From NCBI RefSeq assembly GCF_958298935.1, contig NC_084938.1:27819501-27883500 (forward strand): 64,000 nucleotides of DNA, read 5' to 3'. Position 1 is the stretch's first letter. Every line of letters starts with the position of its first letter. Below are positions 23,916-36,060 of this stretch, one piece after another. Below the pieces are notes generated by a model. That model did not search any database. It had not been told where the DNA came from and saw only the letters and a list, made by a program, of their open reading frames with translations. This DNA comes from Phragmites australis. Its lineage: Eukaryota; Streptophyta; Magnoliopsida; Poales; Poaceae. The translations under genes and the position numbers were made by a program.

Positions 23916-24885
23916 CCTGCGACCAGCTTGCGCCGCCCCAATCAAGCTTGCTGCTACAGGTGGATCGCTGGTTGCGTCCTCTCTACTAGTGTTCGGTGGC
24001 CGGCTTGCACTTTCTCTGCCACCAAATTAAGCTGCTTGCATGCACTCATGCTTGCTTCTTCTCCGTATTGATGCTGTCGTCTGCATTTGCACATACGTAC
24101 CAACACGCGCCTTGCTCACTTATAGCTTGTGATGCATACGTTAAAACAATTGCTACAATTTATACTGTCTAGAATATGAACTATCTATTTAGTTTCATGT
24201 TTGATTGATAATCCTCTTTCCTCTTTTTGAGGACTTACTGTTTGATACTATTTGCATCAGCATGCTGTTCGATCTTGTGCTGTGTTAGTTCAGAAAAAAA
24301 AAAGGTTTTAATAGCTCAACATATCCATACGTGTGTTTCTCCCCCTTTGGTTTGGATCCCTCCATTTCCCCATTGACATTCCTTTGTTGCATGGAATCTC
24401 GGAGGAAAATAGGAAGAATTCAATCGAAGAAGAAAGAAATATTTGAGGGCCGCTTTGGAACTTAGGATTCTTGAAACGCGGGGTTAGAGTGACCTAGCAC
24501 TTGCTTGGAACCCTACAGGAATCAGAGGAATACAAGAATTATTCCTGAGGCACGTTTGGATGCATCATATGAATTTTGAATGCAAGTCTTTCTTGAACGG
24601 TGAGAAGTGAGAGAAAGAGTGAACTTGCCTTGGACTTTTACTTTAAAAAACTTGCCTCCGACTTCTCAAAAGAACTTGAACATGTTTTCTAAGCTCATGT
24701 TCAGAATCCTTCTTAAAATGGAGGAAAGGAAAGTTTCCTATAGGGATTTCGGGTATTAATAACCATAGAAAAAAAATCACTTTTTCAGATCGAGGATGCC
24801 ACGTACCTTATATTGACGTTTTGGAGTGGACTCACTCGTGCAAAGGCTTATAACTTTTAACCTTTTATCACTTTTAGTGGCGGAT
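23916..24885. other. Intergenic DNA after the bHLH relic
   Basis: Includes the probable 3' UTR (to about 24300, with a 10-base A run) and AT-rich spacer. No further gene or defined element is recognised. Confidence 0.4.
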
Positions 24886-25169
24886 CACTACTACAGAACA
24901 TGTCATAAATAACACCATATCAATGTCGGTTATGCAAAAACCAGTGTTGATTGTTAAACTCTTGTGTATAAACAATATGGCTGAGGCGTTAAGAACCGGT
25001 ACTGAAAAGGACTATCAGTGTCGGTTTATGGCTGAATCTGGTACGGATACATTAGTGTCGGTTCTAGCCACGAACCGGCACTAATAGTGATTTTTCAGTG
25101 CCGGTTCCATCTACAACCGGCACTGATACTGTCCAGACCTAAATTTATAATCCAATCGGATTTTAACTT

Positions 25170-25247
<78 letters not shown>

Positions 25248-25250
25248 GTC
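24886..25250. mobile_element. CACTA-like terminal region with AACCGGCAC repeats and (TC)n tract
   Basis: Starts CACTACTACAGAAC, close to the terminus at 17546. It carries GTGTCGGTT and AACCGGCACT motifs in both orientations up to 25125, then the shared block AGACCTAAATTTATAATCCA, then about 74 bp of pure (TC)n (about 25171-25244). It is the left end of a non-autonomous CACTA element whose right end I could not place. Confidence 0.5.
25171..25244 (+). repeat. (TC)n microsatellite
   Basis: About 37 uninterrupted TC dinucleotides, followed by more pyrimidine-rich sequence to 25330. Confidence 0.95.
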
Positions 25251-26070
25251 TAGCTCTTTCACTCGCTTATCTCTTCGTTTCACACACGCCACCCAGATCT
25301 CTCTCTCTCTCCCTCCCTCCCTCCCTCCCTTATCTCTTTGCTTCACACATGCCACCCATATTCGGCTCCCGTCGTCTCATCCGTCGTTGCCCTCCCATGC
25401 CGGTGCCATTCTCCTCTTCTGCCCCGCTCCACACCACCCCCTCCGCCTCTACCTTCCACGATGCCACCCACACCGAACGCGCCCTAGATGCAGCTCAGTG
25501 TCCGCGGCCAGCAGCGTCGACGACCAGCGGCTGGGACTCGGTGGCGACATGCTCGAGACATCGGCCGTGAGATGGCGCTAGCGCTAGAGGAGCGGACCCT
25601 CTTCTTCCTCCTCCTCCTCCTCTTCTCTTTTTCTTCCTCTTTAATGCCTAAAAATTGTAAGAGAGGCTTAAGGGTCTCTCAAGTGTGCCCGAGCGTACGA
25701 TGGATCCGCCGCTGATCACTTTCTTTCGCTTTGATCATCCGTACGTCAATTCATCCATGTGGTAAGACAACACTCAGTGGCTCGTTTAGGACAATCGACA
25801 CAGTCAAGTTAGCTAATCTGCTCCTTAATGATTACTCCAAAAATGGATGGCCACTCGATGGTGTTGGGCTACTCTTACACAAGCACATCTATTGTAGTGT
25901 GCGGAGCAGATCTAGTTCCTCCTCTTTTTCCCAAGGATGAAGACAGAGAGCGTAGGGCATGGAACCATGGTGCAACACAAGTGGGCAAGTGGCACCTGAT
26001 GATCTATCTGATGGCCTAGGTAGAGGAGCGCAGAGCACTAGCCTATGGATTTGGATGGAAACTCACATGC
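25251..26070. other. GC-rich then mixed sequence between CACTA end and copia LTR
   Basis: A GC-rich stretch (25350-25600) with short frames on the plus strand, probably the interior of the non-autonomous CACTA. Beyond about 25690 it grades into unclassified DNA. No supported gene. Confidence 0.35.
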
Positions 26071-26073
26071 ATC

Positions 26074-26845
26074 ATGTTGGAGGTATTAGGAGGATATGAA
26101 CCACCATCCGCGGGAGATCGATCTGTACATCGAGATACGTGTGCATACCAATCTACTCGCCCCAGACCATGGTCAATCTTCACGTGCAGTGCATCCCATC
26201 GTGGTCAGAACTCCATGCACACAACAGTACAGTTGGTCAGAGAACCCACTACCATTTGGTCATAAACCCATGCCTCCACTGCCATTTGGTCATAAAGCAG
26301 TGCCAAACTGTCAGAGAACCCACTGCCATTTGGTCATAAACCCATGCCTCCACTGTCATTTGGTCATAAAGCAATGCCAGACTGTCAGAGAACCCATTCC
26401 ACAGAAGACCACTTGCTACTGAGTTATCCCATCACAGCAGAACAAATCTCCTTTGCAGCAGACAATGTACATCTAAAAATTTTCAAATACAACCTAAATA
26501 CTTCCACATGTATTATCCTTTCTCAAATCCCGGAGCAAATCGAGCGCACAGGATTCCGGGAGCATGTAGTGCTGGGAAGAAATGCGATTTTTCATGTATT
26601 ATGAAGCATTGTCACCTCCCTCGAGGCCGTGTAGTGTATTTATATAGCTTCCAAAATGTAGAGGAATTTACACATTCGAGTTACAACTCTATCCAGCCGA
26701 TTTTGGTCACATGAGATATCTAAACCAATGCTAACATGTTTATCTCTAAGCCTCTAGAAGCTAACTCGGTTTAACCTTTTCTATCCCTAATATACACGGC
26801 CAAACACCAGTCGAACATATTTCTTTTAGTAACCAAACTCTCATC
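26074..26845 (-). repeat. Main part of a minus-strand copia LTR
   Basis: Read on the minus strand from 26845, this continues the LTR that starts TGTTAGAGAT at 33296; the two parts are separated by a CACTA insertion. It contains a TATATAAATA box (plus-strand 26637-26646) and, further along, a 74-bp tandem repeat. The distal boundary near 26074 (plus-strand TGTTGG) is a guess. Confidence 0.55.
26238..26400. repeat. 74-bp tandem repeat in the copia LTR
   Basis: Two full copies and a partial third, starting at 26238, 26312 and 26386 (CAGAGAACCCA). Each copy contains CATTTGGTCATAAA twice, so the unit is itself an internal duplication. Confidence 0.88.
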
Positions 26846-27917
26846 ACTGATAACTAATCATAAGTGACGGGTAAGGATCTATCATCAATGATGTCATAGG
26901 TGACGGGTAACCTTTTGACTGGTCACTTATGACTTTCATACAACTCATGGAGAACACATATGTGACGGGTGAATAGTTTACTCGTCACTTATATTTTTCT
27001 TATCAGCACGTGGGAGAACACATAAGTGATGGGTAAAGATGTTACCCGTCATTTATGTGTATGTTTCCCTAAATGCTTGTCCTGCTTCCTGGCTGCATCT
27101 TGAAGCATAGCTAGGATTTGACAGCTGTCTTCTCCCTGCAAACAACATCAACGTATTCAAATACATATTGACAAACATAATTATATAAGAACTCACTTCA
27201 TCATAGAATCGCAGAGGTTACAAAGTTTTAATCAATTCATTATAGAATTACAAATGTTACAAACTGCCGATCAACTCATATTACATAAGACCTCACAACC
27301 TTATTTGATGATTTACATATTACTAGCTGAAGCACACTAACATGATTATGTCCTTAATTAAACTGAGAGAAAAGCTTATGGTTAAAAGCTTTGCTTAAGC
27401 ACACAATCATGATCTTGTTCTTACTAATCAAGAACTAGAGATATTATGATCAGATCATGCTACATTTAGGCATTGCAATGATGACTACACAATTTGAGCA
27501 AAAAGACTATATTTATTCTATTGGACACGTTAAACTTGACATGAGTCTATTTCTTGGTCGTCTATGGATTACATGCACACATACACATATGTCAGATTGT
27601 AATTATGAACTAAACAACAGAAATATTTCAGCTAGCAAATAGAACCTGATCTAGTTCTCAAGGTTTTAAATCATCATCATGGACATGGCTGCTATGCCAA
27701 AACAAGGTACTCAAACTCAGGTCATAAAGCTCCATTCAGATCACACCTAGCGCCTCAAGACACTAAGATCAACTTAAATCACCTCTAAGCGGCATAACCA
27801 AGCATGTTAATAAATCGACTAAGAAACGCTAAGACCTAACACATCCAACTCATACTAATTACAGGCTCATAGTAATTAGTCGATCAGGCAAACTCAAATT
27901 TGAAGGCAATGAACTCA

Positions 27918-28056
27918 AGAAAATAACCAGTTGAAGGCAATGAGCATACATAATTTTCATTGATCAAATATTCTATCCATAAACCTTGACCGAAAATAAC
28001 CATTTGAAGGCAATGAGCATACATATTTTTCATTGATCAAATATTCTATCCATATA
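27918..28056. repeat. Tandem duplication, 73-bp period
   Basis: Two copies of a block with GAAGGCAATGAGCATACATA and CATTGATCAAATATTCTATC, offset by 73 bp, with only a few differences. It lies in the CACTA interior. Confidence 0.8.
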
Positions 28057-28635
28057 TCCTCACATGTAGATGTATTTTTCTATTACTTAAACCCCTTAAA
28101 CCGAACTAGAGCTAATCTTTAATCTTTCCAAACCGGCAAAACATCTTCTGTTCGGCCAACGTTGCTGATATGGAAACCCTCCTCTGTCTCCATTTTGTGC
28201 TCATTAACTCACTAATCACGGCCAATTCAATTTAACCAAGAATTGAACCAACCAAACTAATTAACACTCTTGATCTTAATTGACCAGCCATATCAACTCT
28301 CTTCTCTCTTTGTTTGATTAACATACCAATCGGCTTAAGGAACTAATTGATAAACTTATCATCTCGACATACAAATCATGCAAAGCAATGAAAACATCAA
28401 GTTGAACAAGTTGACCAATGCCTAGTCACCGAACCTACCTATTACATGGTCTACATCAAGTTGAACAATGCAACGGAAACTTCATTGTGATGCAACACGT
28501 CAATAGTTGAGCTAGCTGAACCCACTAGTACAACCTCCAAGCATCCAGCAGTGCACAATGCCCAAAGAGCTAGCTGATCAATTGCAACACATGTTAACGA
28601 TTGAGCTCGTTTCATCAACAGATTCTAAAAAGGAC

Positions 28636-31600
28636 ACCTTTGTAACATACCGAGTTGAACATGTTTATTCAGTTGCAAATTTAGCTCCAAATTAAAACTT
28701 TTTTAGGGTTAATTAATCTAATCAAGGTTAAGAAGATAAGTCTGTGGATGTATATATATATACCTTCATGTACATGAGATGTGCTAAGTTGAATAAGTGT
28801 TCCAAATAGCACAAGAGTCAATTCCAAAGTAATCTTTATATTAGAATGGTCCATATGCTTTGGTTGAGATTCTTATGGTTCTTTGTGTGGTGGTTTGAAT
28901 TGGAATCTTTACCTCAATTTGAATTTAACCTTATCCTTATCCCAATTAATTCTTTTTCCTCTTCTCGGGCTGAATTTGTTTTCCACTCTCTTTCTCGGCC
29001 CATCCAGTCGGCCCGGCTTGCTTCCCCCCTTCCACACACGCGCAGGCCGCCGCGGCCTCATGCGAGCCATGCCCGCGTCGCATCGGCCTGTTCCCTCCTC
29101 CCCCCACACGCTCCTGCGCGAGCACGCGTGCGTGACCGACCATGTGTCTCCAATCCCACGAGCGCCCGCGCCTCTCCTCCCTCCAGCGCGACGCGCTCGT
29201 CGCCAGCCGCTGTTTTCCCTCTCCCGGGGAAATATCCCGCTCCCCGACCAGCCTTCGCTTCTCCGCTCTCTCCATCCTCTCTCCACCCATGCTCGCATGC
29301 CCATGCCGCACGACTTTAGCACCCACGCGCGTGTGGCTGGCGCAGAGCGCCCACGCTGTGGAAAATATGGTGGGCGCCATCCCGCCACCTCATCGCCTCA
29401 TTGCTCGTCGACGTCCGCCCGACGTCACGCGTGCACCGCCTCCGTGCTTCCTCTCCCTATCTATAAATAGCAGGCCCGTGTCTCTCTCCCTCTTTCTCCA
29501 TTTTGCCTCACCACAGCGTTGCTGCCGTCACCATTGTCACCCACCATCGACGTGCTGCTGGGGAGCACCGGGGAACCTTCACCGTCCCTGTGCTGCCGCA
29601 TGTCTGCCAGAAGCCCGACAAGAGCCACCTGCGCACGGAGCCGAGCCATTCCGTCGTCACCTCTTTGCCAAATTGTTGGCCATCGCCCTCTCTGATCACC
29701 GTTCACCCACTCGGTGAGCCTCCCTTCCCTTATTGCATCGCATAGATAGCATGTAAACATCTCTCGAGCTCCCCCTTAGCTTTTTGCCGCGCGCCGCAAT
29801 GCATAGCTTCCGCCGATGTGCTTGCGCTTGCTGTCGGCATGCTTCTACTCTGTATTGTGGTCCGGCCATAGTGCCGTGATGCTTAGAGGCGTCGCGGCCT
29901 CTTTTCTTTGCAGGATTGGCCCCTCCCCGTGCAGGGGATGTGCTATCCAATTGCGTCGCGCCACTGCATCCTCTCCGGCGGTGATCTGGTGTCATTATCG
30001 TCGTCGATCGCCGTCGAGATGCTCCCTGTCGAGTCCATCGTATCACGTAGAAGGCTGGCGTCTGCTCGTCGTCATGAAGCTTCGGCGAAAACCAAACCCC
30101 GTCGACCTTTTTGGTGACACCCTGCCAAAATCCCTCTTCGCCGTGCACCCGCTCGAGCGTGCAGCCGAGCTGTCGCCCACGTGCTTGTGGAAATCGACCT
30201 CGGGCCGTGGCTCAGCCTAGCTCGACCCAGTGGCCGGCCTCACCGACCCAGCCGCCAAACGGGTCGCTTAGTGGGCTGGCCAGCCTTCGTGGCCCGTTAG
30301 CTAGCCAGCCGAAGACTCGAGCGGGCATGCACGGTGCGGGCCCAACATTGTGCAGCCCGACCCGTCCAAACCCAAACACGGCCCATCCAGACCCATTTAG
30401 GCCCGAATCTAGCCCAAACCTGTATTGTTCATATGGGTCCCACTGGTCACTGTTCATGTGGGGTCAAATTACTATTCAGTGGGCCCCACCCATGAACAAT
30501 GCCATTTCTTAAATTCCCAATTTAAATTATGATTAAATCTTTCGAAAGCCATAACTTCTCCGTTCTGGCTCCGATTTCGGCGATTCTTTCGCTGAAATTC
30601 ATCTAAAATTGAGATCTACTCGTCTGTCGTGTTATGGTATCCATTAGGGTTCATTTGACTTTCCATTTGGTGTTAATTTATTTTTCTTTAGTATCGTCGT
30701 TATTGATCGTAGTCGCGAATTTAGGGCAACTAGAGTTCTGCGAGTGCTGCGCAGGAAGCATCAGGAGCGAGGAGGATCCCGATTACAATCAAGACTTCAA
30801 AGAAAATTCTGGAGAAGGCAAGTTCTATCTCCTCGATCATATTTAACCTATACATGATCAACTAAAATCGAACTTATTATCGCATGTGCTATGTATTACG
30901 CTTTTACAAACTATTTGCTATAGTTAATCCTATCAAACACATGCCATGTCTTGAATATTATCATCCAGAATACATATCACCCTAGAATTACATGTCGTTA
31001 TCTATATTAATGTAGGATGACACATTGATATCTAGCATGCTTAGGATTGAATACGTCTCCTCGGAGATGTCACTTTTAAAACGCCTTTCCTCGGAGACAA
31101 GATTTACTGTTATCAATGACAACTCATATACCATAAATTCTTGATGCTGTGTGGGATATGGAGGGTGATGTGTAAAAATGGGTGAAAATTGTTTTGGCAC
31201 GGATAGGTAGAGTGGTCCTCCAGGGATGATGCTCTTGGGGGCTTGAGTTACATGATGGTATTCATTGACCATAAATATACCTAGCCCGGCCGCTTAAGGA
31301 CTGAGTCTTGCACCGTCATGCTTAGCCACCCCGTGCAACCATGCGTCCTGTATGAGCAGGACTTGACTTTTCTTTCACTGGACTGAGTTGGGCATCATAC
31401 CAGGAGGCTGAGAGCAACGAGCAGCCAAGGGTCTATCTGTCCTACTGTTTGGAGATTTCAAGGACTGGCTTAGGCTTAAAAGGGGATGATGGCCTTCGGA
31501 ACATGCAGCTCAGGGACTTGACATGTCTCATGGAAAAGCGCGGCAGGAAAGGTGTTTGAAGAGTCTCGGTATGATTTTCTCCTCCGCTAGCTACGGTTGG

Positions 31601-32390
31601 AGGCTGAGCATATCGCGTGAGTAAAGCTGTACAACCATTGCAGAGTGTAAATCTATTTGAATAGCTGTGTCCATGATCATGGACGTGCGAAGGTATGGTC
31701 ACACCTGAATAGACTCTAGGTGCGTGAGTCTTGATGAGTGAGTGTGTGGACTAGATATCCATGTAATGAGGTTTCTGGCTTACTCCGCCAGAAACTGTGT
31801 GGTACTAGAGGTACACCAGATGTGATAAAAGGGATTGCAGAGTGAGGTATAGCCACTCCCAGGACTGAGAAACCCCAGATACATCTCGTTGCGGATTTTT
31901 GAACTAGTTAAAATATTTTGAAGTCGATCATAGTTGATACAATTGGTAATCTGCATAAATTGTTTTACGCTTAAATCTAAACCGTAAAGCTTATCCTTCA
32001 ATAAACCCTTTATGCATCTATCAACATCTTGAAGTAGTATAGGCCTTGCTGAGTACCTTCTGTACTCACTCCTGCTGTCATTCAGATGAAGATCCTGATG
32101 CCGACTTCGCCGCAGGTGAAGCCAGGGATGAAGAATAGTCTCTGAAGTCGCGTTCTCACCCACGCTGCTTGTGGCTTGGGCTTTTGCTTCCGTGATGTGT
32201 TTTGACGGCCGCTAGGCCAGGCTTGTAATATTCGGTATGACTTGTAAGCCTTTTGTACCCAGAACCTTAATATTTATATACGAAGAGTGACTGTGATACT
32301 ACAACTGTTATACTGTGTGTATCAGCTACGTAATCCAAGGACTGATACCGGAAGCACAAGAGATCCCGGTAATGGGGGTCCCACAATCAT
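28636..32390 (+). mobile_element. Tekay/Del-like gypsy LTR (apparent solo LTR), about 3.7 kb
   Basis: Opens TGTAACATACCGAG and closes GATCCCGGTAATGGGGGTCC then CACA. It has a TATAAATAG box at about 29461 followed by a GC-rich leader, the block CATAACTTCTCCGTTCTGGC with TCCGATTTCGGCG near 30550-30585, CTGAGTACCTTCTGTACTCA near 32050, and GGCCAGGCTTGTAATATTCG with CTTTTGTACCCAGAAC near 32213-32265. From memory of grass repeats these blocks are typical of long Tekay/Del chromovirus LTRs. Several frames of 80-195 aa on both strands here carry no domain and are chance frames. Flanking 5-mers do not match, so the boundaries may be a few bases out. Confidence 0.5.
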
Positions 32391-33286
32391 CTCCAAACTA
32401 TTAAGCAAGGAAAACATCATCTATTCTTCCTCTTTCTCCTTTATTATCTCCATTCTACAAGATCCAGCTAGTGAGAATGAGTGGCAGCCGTACTTACCAG
32501 CAAGGACGTCGAGGAGCACGGGGAGGTGGTGAGGATGCACGGGGAAGATGCGACAGCGGACGGCGGTGGGGCAGATGGCCGATGGTGGACCGCATCAGGG
32601 TGGGATCTAGGTGACGGTGATGCTCCGAGTGCGGTGGAGCTCCGACGGGGGCAGGGACCCGAGGGTGGCGGAGAGGACATCGTCTGTGAGGGTGGCAACG
32701 GGCTCTGGGGCGACGGCGGTGACGGTGAAGGGATCGGATGGCGGCGACAACGATAGGATCGAACAACAGTGATGATGATGGGCTCGGTGGCGATGGTGAT
32801 GGGCTCGACGACGACAGTAACGGGATCAGACAACGGTGACGGCGATGGTCTTGGTGGCGATGGCGACAACAACCAGCTTGGTGGAGGGTACGGTGAGGTG
32901 GCGAACCCTAGCGCACGAGCATAATGACTTAAGCAAAATGAGAGGAGTGCACGCAGGGACGACTCTTATAACAGATCAAAGCCATAAGTGACGTGTGATA
33001 AGATTACTCGTCACCTATGCTAATTTACAAGTGACGGACCATAATACGACCCATCACTTATGACTGAAGCGGGGAGACCCGTCACATATGATCAGATCAT
33101 AAGTGATGGGTGTAATTATAACCTGTTACCTATATCATAAGTGACAGACAATATTATAACCTGTCACCTATGATCTATAATCAGTGATGGGCCTATGTCT
33201 GGTCATGAGCTGAGGCTATATAAGTGACGGGTCGTATAATGATTCGTCACTAATTTGTGTCTCCTTTGTCTATTTTTCACGTAGTG

Positions 33287-33296
33287 ATCTCTAACA
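33287..33296 (-). repeat. First 10 bp of the interrupted copia LTR
   Basis: Minus strand reads TGTTAGAGAT, directly preceded by the purine tract TGATTGAGGGGGAA (plus 33297-33310). The first three bases on the plus strand (ATC) are the CACTA target duplication. Confidence 0.7.
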
Positions 33297-36060
33297 TTCC
33301 CCCTCAATCATAACTTTCCTAAGTTAAAATTGTGCTTAAACTATTCCAGACCTTGAGCTTACAATGGTTTAGTGATTCCATCTACCACTAGATCTCCTAT
33401 CGGTACGAATTGAATTTCCAATAACTTCTGTGAAACCTGCTCTTTGGCAAAATGATAAGCTACCTCAATGTGTTTAGTCCTTACATGAAAAATAGGATTG
33501 CCTGAAAGATAAGTGGCACCGATGTTATCACACCATAACCTAACTGCTTTAGGACACTAAATTCCCAATTTTTTTAAGCAATGTTTGTATCCACATAACT
33601 TTTTTTGTTGCATTAGCTAACATCTTATACTCTGCATCTGTACTTGACCTTGACGCAGTTGCTTGCTTTCATGTATTCCAAGATACAAGATTCGATCCAA
33701 GAAAGAACAAAGCCTCCAGATGATCTCCTATCATATGAACAACCAGCCCAATCTGCATCAGAGAAAGCACTTACTAGCACAGAGGACAATCAAACAATTC
33801 ACAGTCCAAAGCCAATTATATATATCAAAATTATCTTAACTATTGTCCAATGTTGAGTAGTAGGAGAGTGCAGAAACTGACAAATCTTATTAACTGGAAA
33901 GGCAATATCTGGTCATATTAATGTTAGGTAATGTAAGGCACCAACAATGCTTCTGTACCATGTTGCATCCTCAGGTTCTAAAGCATCTCCTTCATAAGCA
34001 GACAACTTCTCTGTCACAAACAGTGGTGCAGCGACTGGCTTGCAATTTATCATACTTACTCATTTTAGTAGATCCAAAGTATATTTCTCCTATGTCAACA
34101 AAATACCTTCACATACCTTTTTTTACTTCAATTCCCAGAAAATAATGCAGATCACCTAGATTCTTAAGTGCAAATTCTGTCTTGAGATCCCGAAGCAAGG
34201 CTACAGTTACTTCATGTGAAGAGCTAGCCACAATTATATCATCAAAATATATAAGCAATAATATTGTGACAGCACCTTTATTATATAAGAATAGAGAAGT
34301 GTCAGCCTTGGACGGACAAAAACCAATATCCTGTAACTTCATACTTAACCATGAGTACCATCCTCTAGGAGTCTGCTTTAAACCATACAAAGCCTTGTCC
34401 AGCTTACATATATGACTTAGCATTTAACTTCATACTTATCTTCATAGCCTGTTGGTTGCCTTATATATACTTCCTCCTCTATAACACTATAAAGAAACAC
34501 GTTCTACACATCTAACTATCGAAGATTCCATCCCCTAGACATTGCAATGGATAGAATAAGTCTAATAGTAGCAGCTTTGACTACAGAACTGAAGGTGTCC
34601 TCATAATTATTATCATATATTTGCTTAAACACCTTCGCAACCTGTCTAGTTTTATACCTATCAATAGTGTCATATGCCTTTTGCTTTATTTTGTATACCC
34701 ATTATAATCAATAACATTTCACCCTTTATCATATGGTACTGAATGTCATGTCTTATTCTTAATAAGAGCCATATATTCAACGTTCTTTTCATCTCTCCAA
34801 GAATGATTATTTAAAGCCTCTTACAACTTCTGAGGTTCACCCGTTGCAGTCAAAAGACCATACCTTATAGTTCCATCCATTTAGACTTTTGGTTTGCACA
34901 CACCACTTTGTAGCCGAGCACGGGAACGCCCCTGCGAATTTGGTTCAATCACAGATAATTGTAAAGAGTAAATTTTGTAAAACTACACATATTTTGATAA
35001 AATTATCGTAAAACTAGATGTTTAAGTAATAGTTTTATAAAACTACAGATTTAGTACTAATAAAAAACTACATATATTTTGATAAAATTATTATAAAACT
35101 ATATATTTAAGCAATAATTTTATAAAATTACAGATTTAGCGTCGATTTTATCGCAAAACTATATATTATAGATGAGTTGTTTCTAGCCATGTTACCATGA
35201 CGACTGGAGGCTGTTTGCAGTCTCACAGTAGCTGCCAGCTCATGAAACGTACCGTTCGGGAGTTCATGTGACTGCAAACGGGGCTAATTCGTCAGGTTAA
35301 CAGACCTGTGATAAAATCTATAGTTTTACGATAAAATCGGTGTTAAATTAGTAGTTTTGGGAAATTGTTGCTTAAATCTATAATTTTACAATTTACAATA
35401 ATTTTACCAAAATATATGTAGTTTAATAAGCTGACAGCTGCTATCATACTATAAATGGGGTTCGGTCATTATGGTAACGGGACTATGAATAACTCATGTG
35501 AAATTTGTAGTTTTATTAAATTATTGTTTAAATTTATAGTTTTACGATAAAATTGATACAATAGTTTTATGATAATTTTATTAAAATATATATAGTTTTG
35601 AGAAACTTATTCAACTGTAAATCATCTCCACCGATGCTACTGTTGCTTTCACTGTTGGTTGGCGCGTCTGCTACAAGCGGTGCAAGGGGCTGCTGTCGCG
35701 TCTCTGCTCCCTCGTGCCCTGACGGCTGCCGACGCATCTCTTCTGCCCCGGGCGCGGACAGGTCCGGCAGGACACCGGGCGAAGCGCCATGCGGTGACAG
35801 GAACCAATGCCGCGTGTCGGTGCCCGAGAGCTCCGGCGCGGGACCGCTGTGCTGTGGCCTCGGGCCGTTCTGCAGCTCCAATCCCGAGCCGGTCAGTCGT
35901 ACGCGATCACTGATTTCTCCGGTGCGTGCATCAGCAGCGGCAGCTGCCGGATCTGCATGGGTATCGGTGGGCTGCAGAGAACACTGATTAGAACGCACAG
36001 GAATCTCATTGTTTGAGAACGGGCTGCTAGTGTTAGCCCGGTGGTAGGAATGGTTCATCG
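33297..36060 (-). pseudogene. copia pol remnant: linker, RT and RNase H
   Basis: Minus-strand fragments in copia order. A low-complexity linker between integrase and RT (35622-36058) is followed, after a MULE MITE, by the RT start (about 34900). The best-kept RT block is 34109-34423 ([20 protein letters not shown], with [13 protein letters not shown] and [10 protein letters not shown]). RNase H pieces near 33400-33650 include [10 protein letters not shown]. Many stops and frameshifts interrupt it. The catalytic YVDD is altered to YFDD. Gag, protease and integrase are missing, so the element is truncated at its 5' side. Confidence 0.8.
34966..35612. mobile_element. MULE-type MITE with long inverted arms, 647 bp
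   Basis: Flanked by AATTGTAAA (34957-34965) and AACTGTAAA (35613-35621), a 9-bp duplication with one mismatch. The ends are inverted: GAGTAAATTTTGTAAAACTA against the reversed right end GAATAAGTTTCTCAAAACTA. Complementarity continues through repeated TTTTGATAAAATTATCGTAA units. AT-rich, no coding sequence. It sits between the linker and RT parts of the copia remnant. Confidence 0.75.

Larger units (their letters stand above)
26846..33286. mobile_element. Non-autonomous CACTA element nested in the copia LTR
   Basis: The right end is ...TTTTTCACGTAGTG, i.e. CACTACGTGAAAAA when reversed, followed by ATC. On the left, ATC (26843-26845) is followed by ACTGATAACTAATC. The ATC duplication and the continuity of the interrupted LTR define the insertion. 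Both ends are crowded with AAGTGACGGGT / ACCCGTCACTTAT copies in both orientations (26860-27060 and 32975-33260), the expected transposase-binding subterminal array. No transposase is encoded. The left TIR is poorly kept. An LTR (about 28.6-32.4 kb) is nested inside, and the GC-rich part at 32480-32900 is the element's own interior. Confidence 0.72.

Noticed and set aside
25087..25581. 164-codon frame including a Leu/Ser repeat
   Set aside because: Produced by the (TC)n microsatellite; not a protein gene.
26225..26400. Repeats with unique-looking spacers resembling a CRISPR array
   Set aside because: Only about two 74-bp units with no constant repeat/variable spacer structure, in plant DNA; it is a tandem repeat of an LTR.
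28846..30512. Overlapping frames of up to 195 codons on both strands and a TATAAATAG box, suggesting a gene
   Set aside because: The surrounding sequence has LTR start, leader and end blocks typical of a long gypsy LTR; the box is read as the LTR promoter and the frames as chance.
32468..32872. GC-rich frames of 81-134 codons
   Set aside because: Gly/Asp- or Ser/Pro-rich low complexity inside a non-autonomous CACTA interior; no domain.
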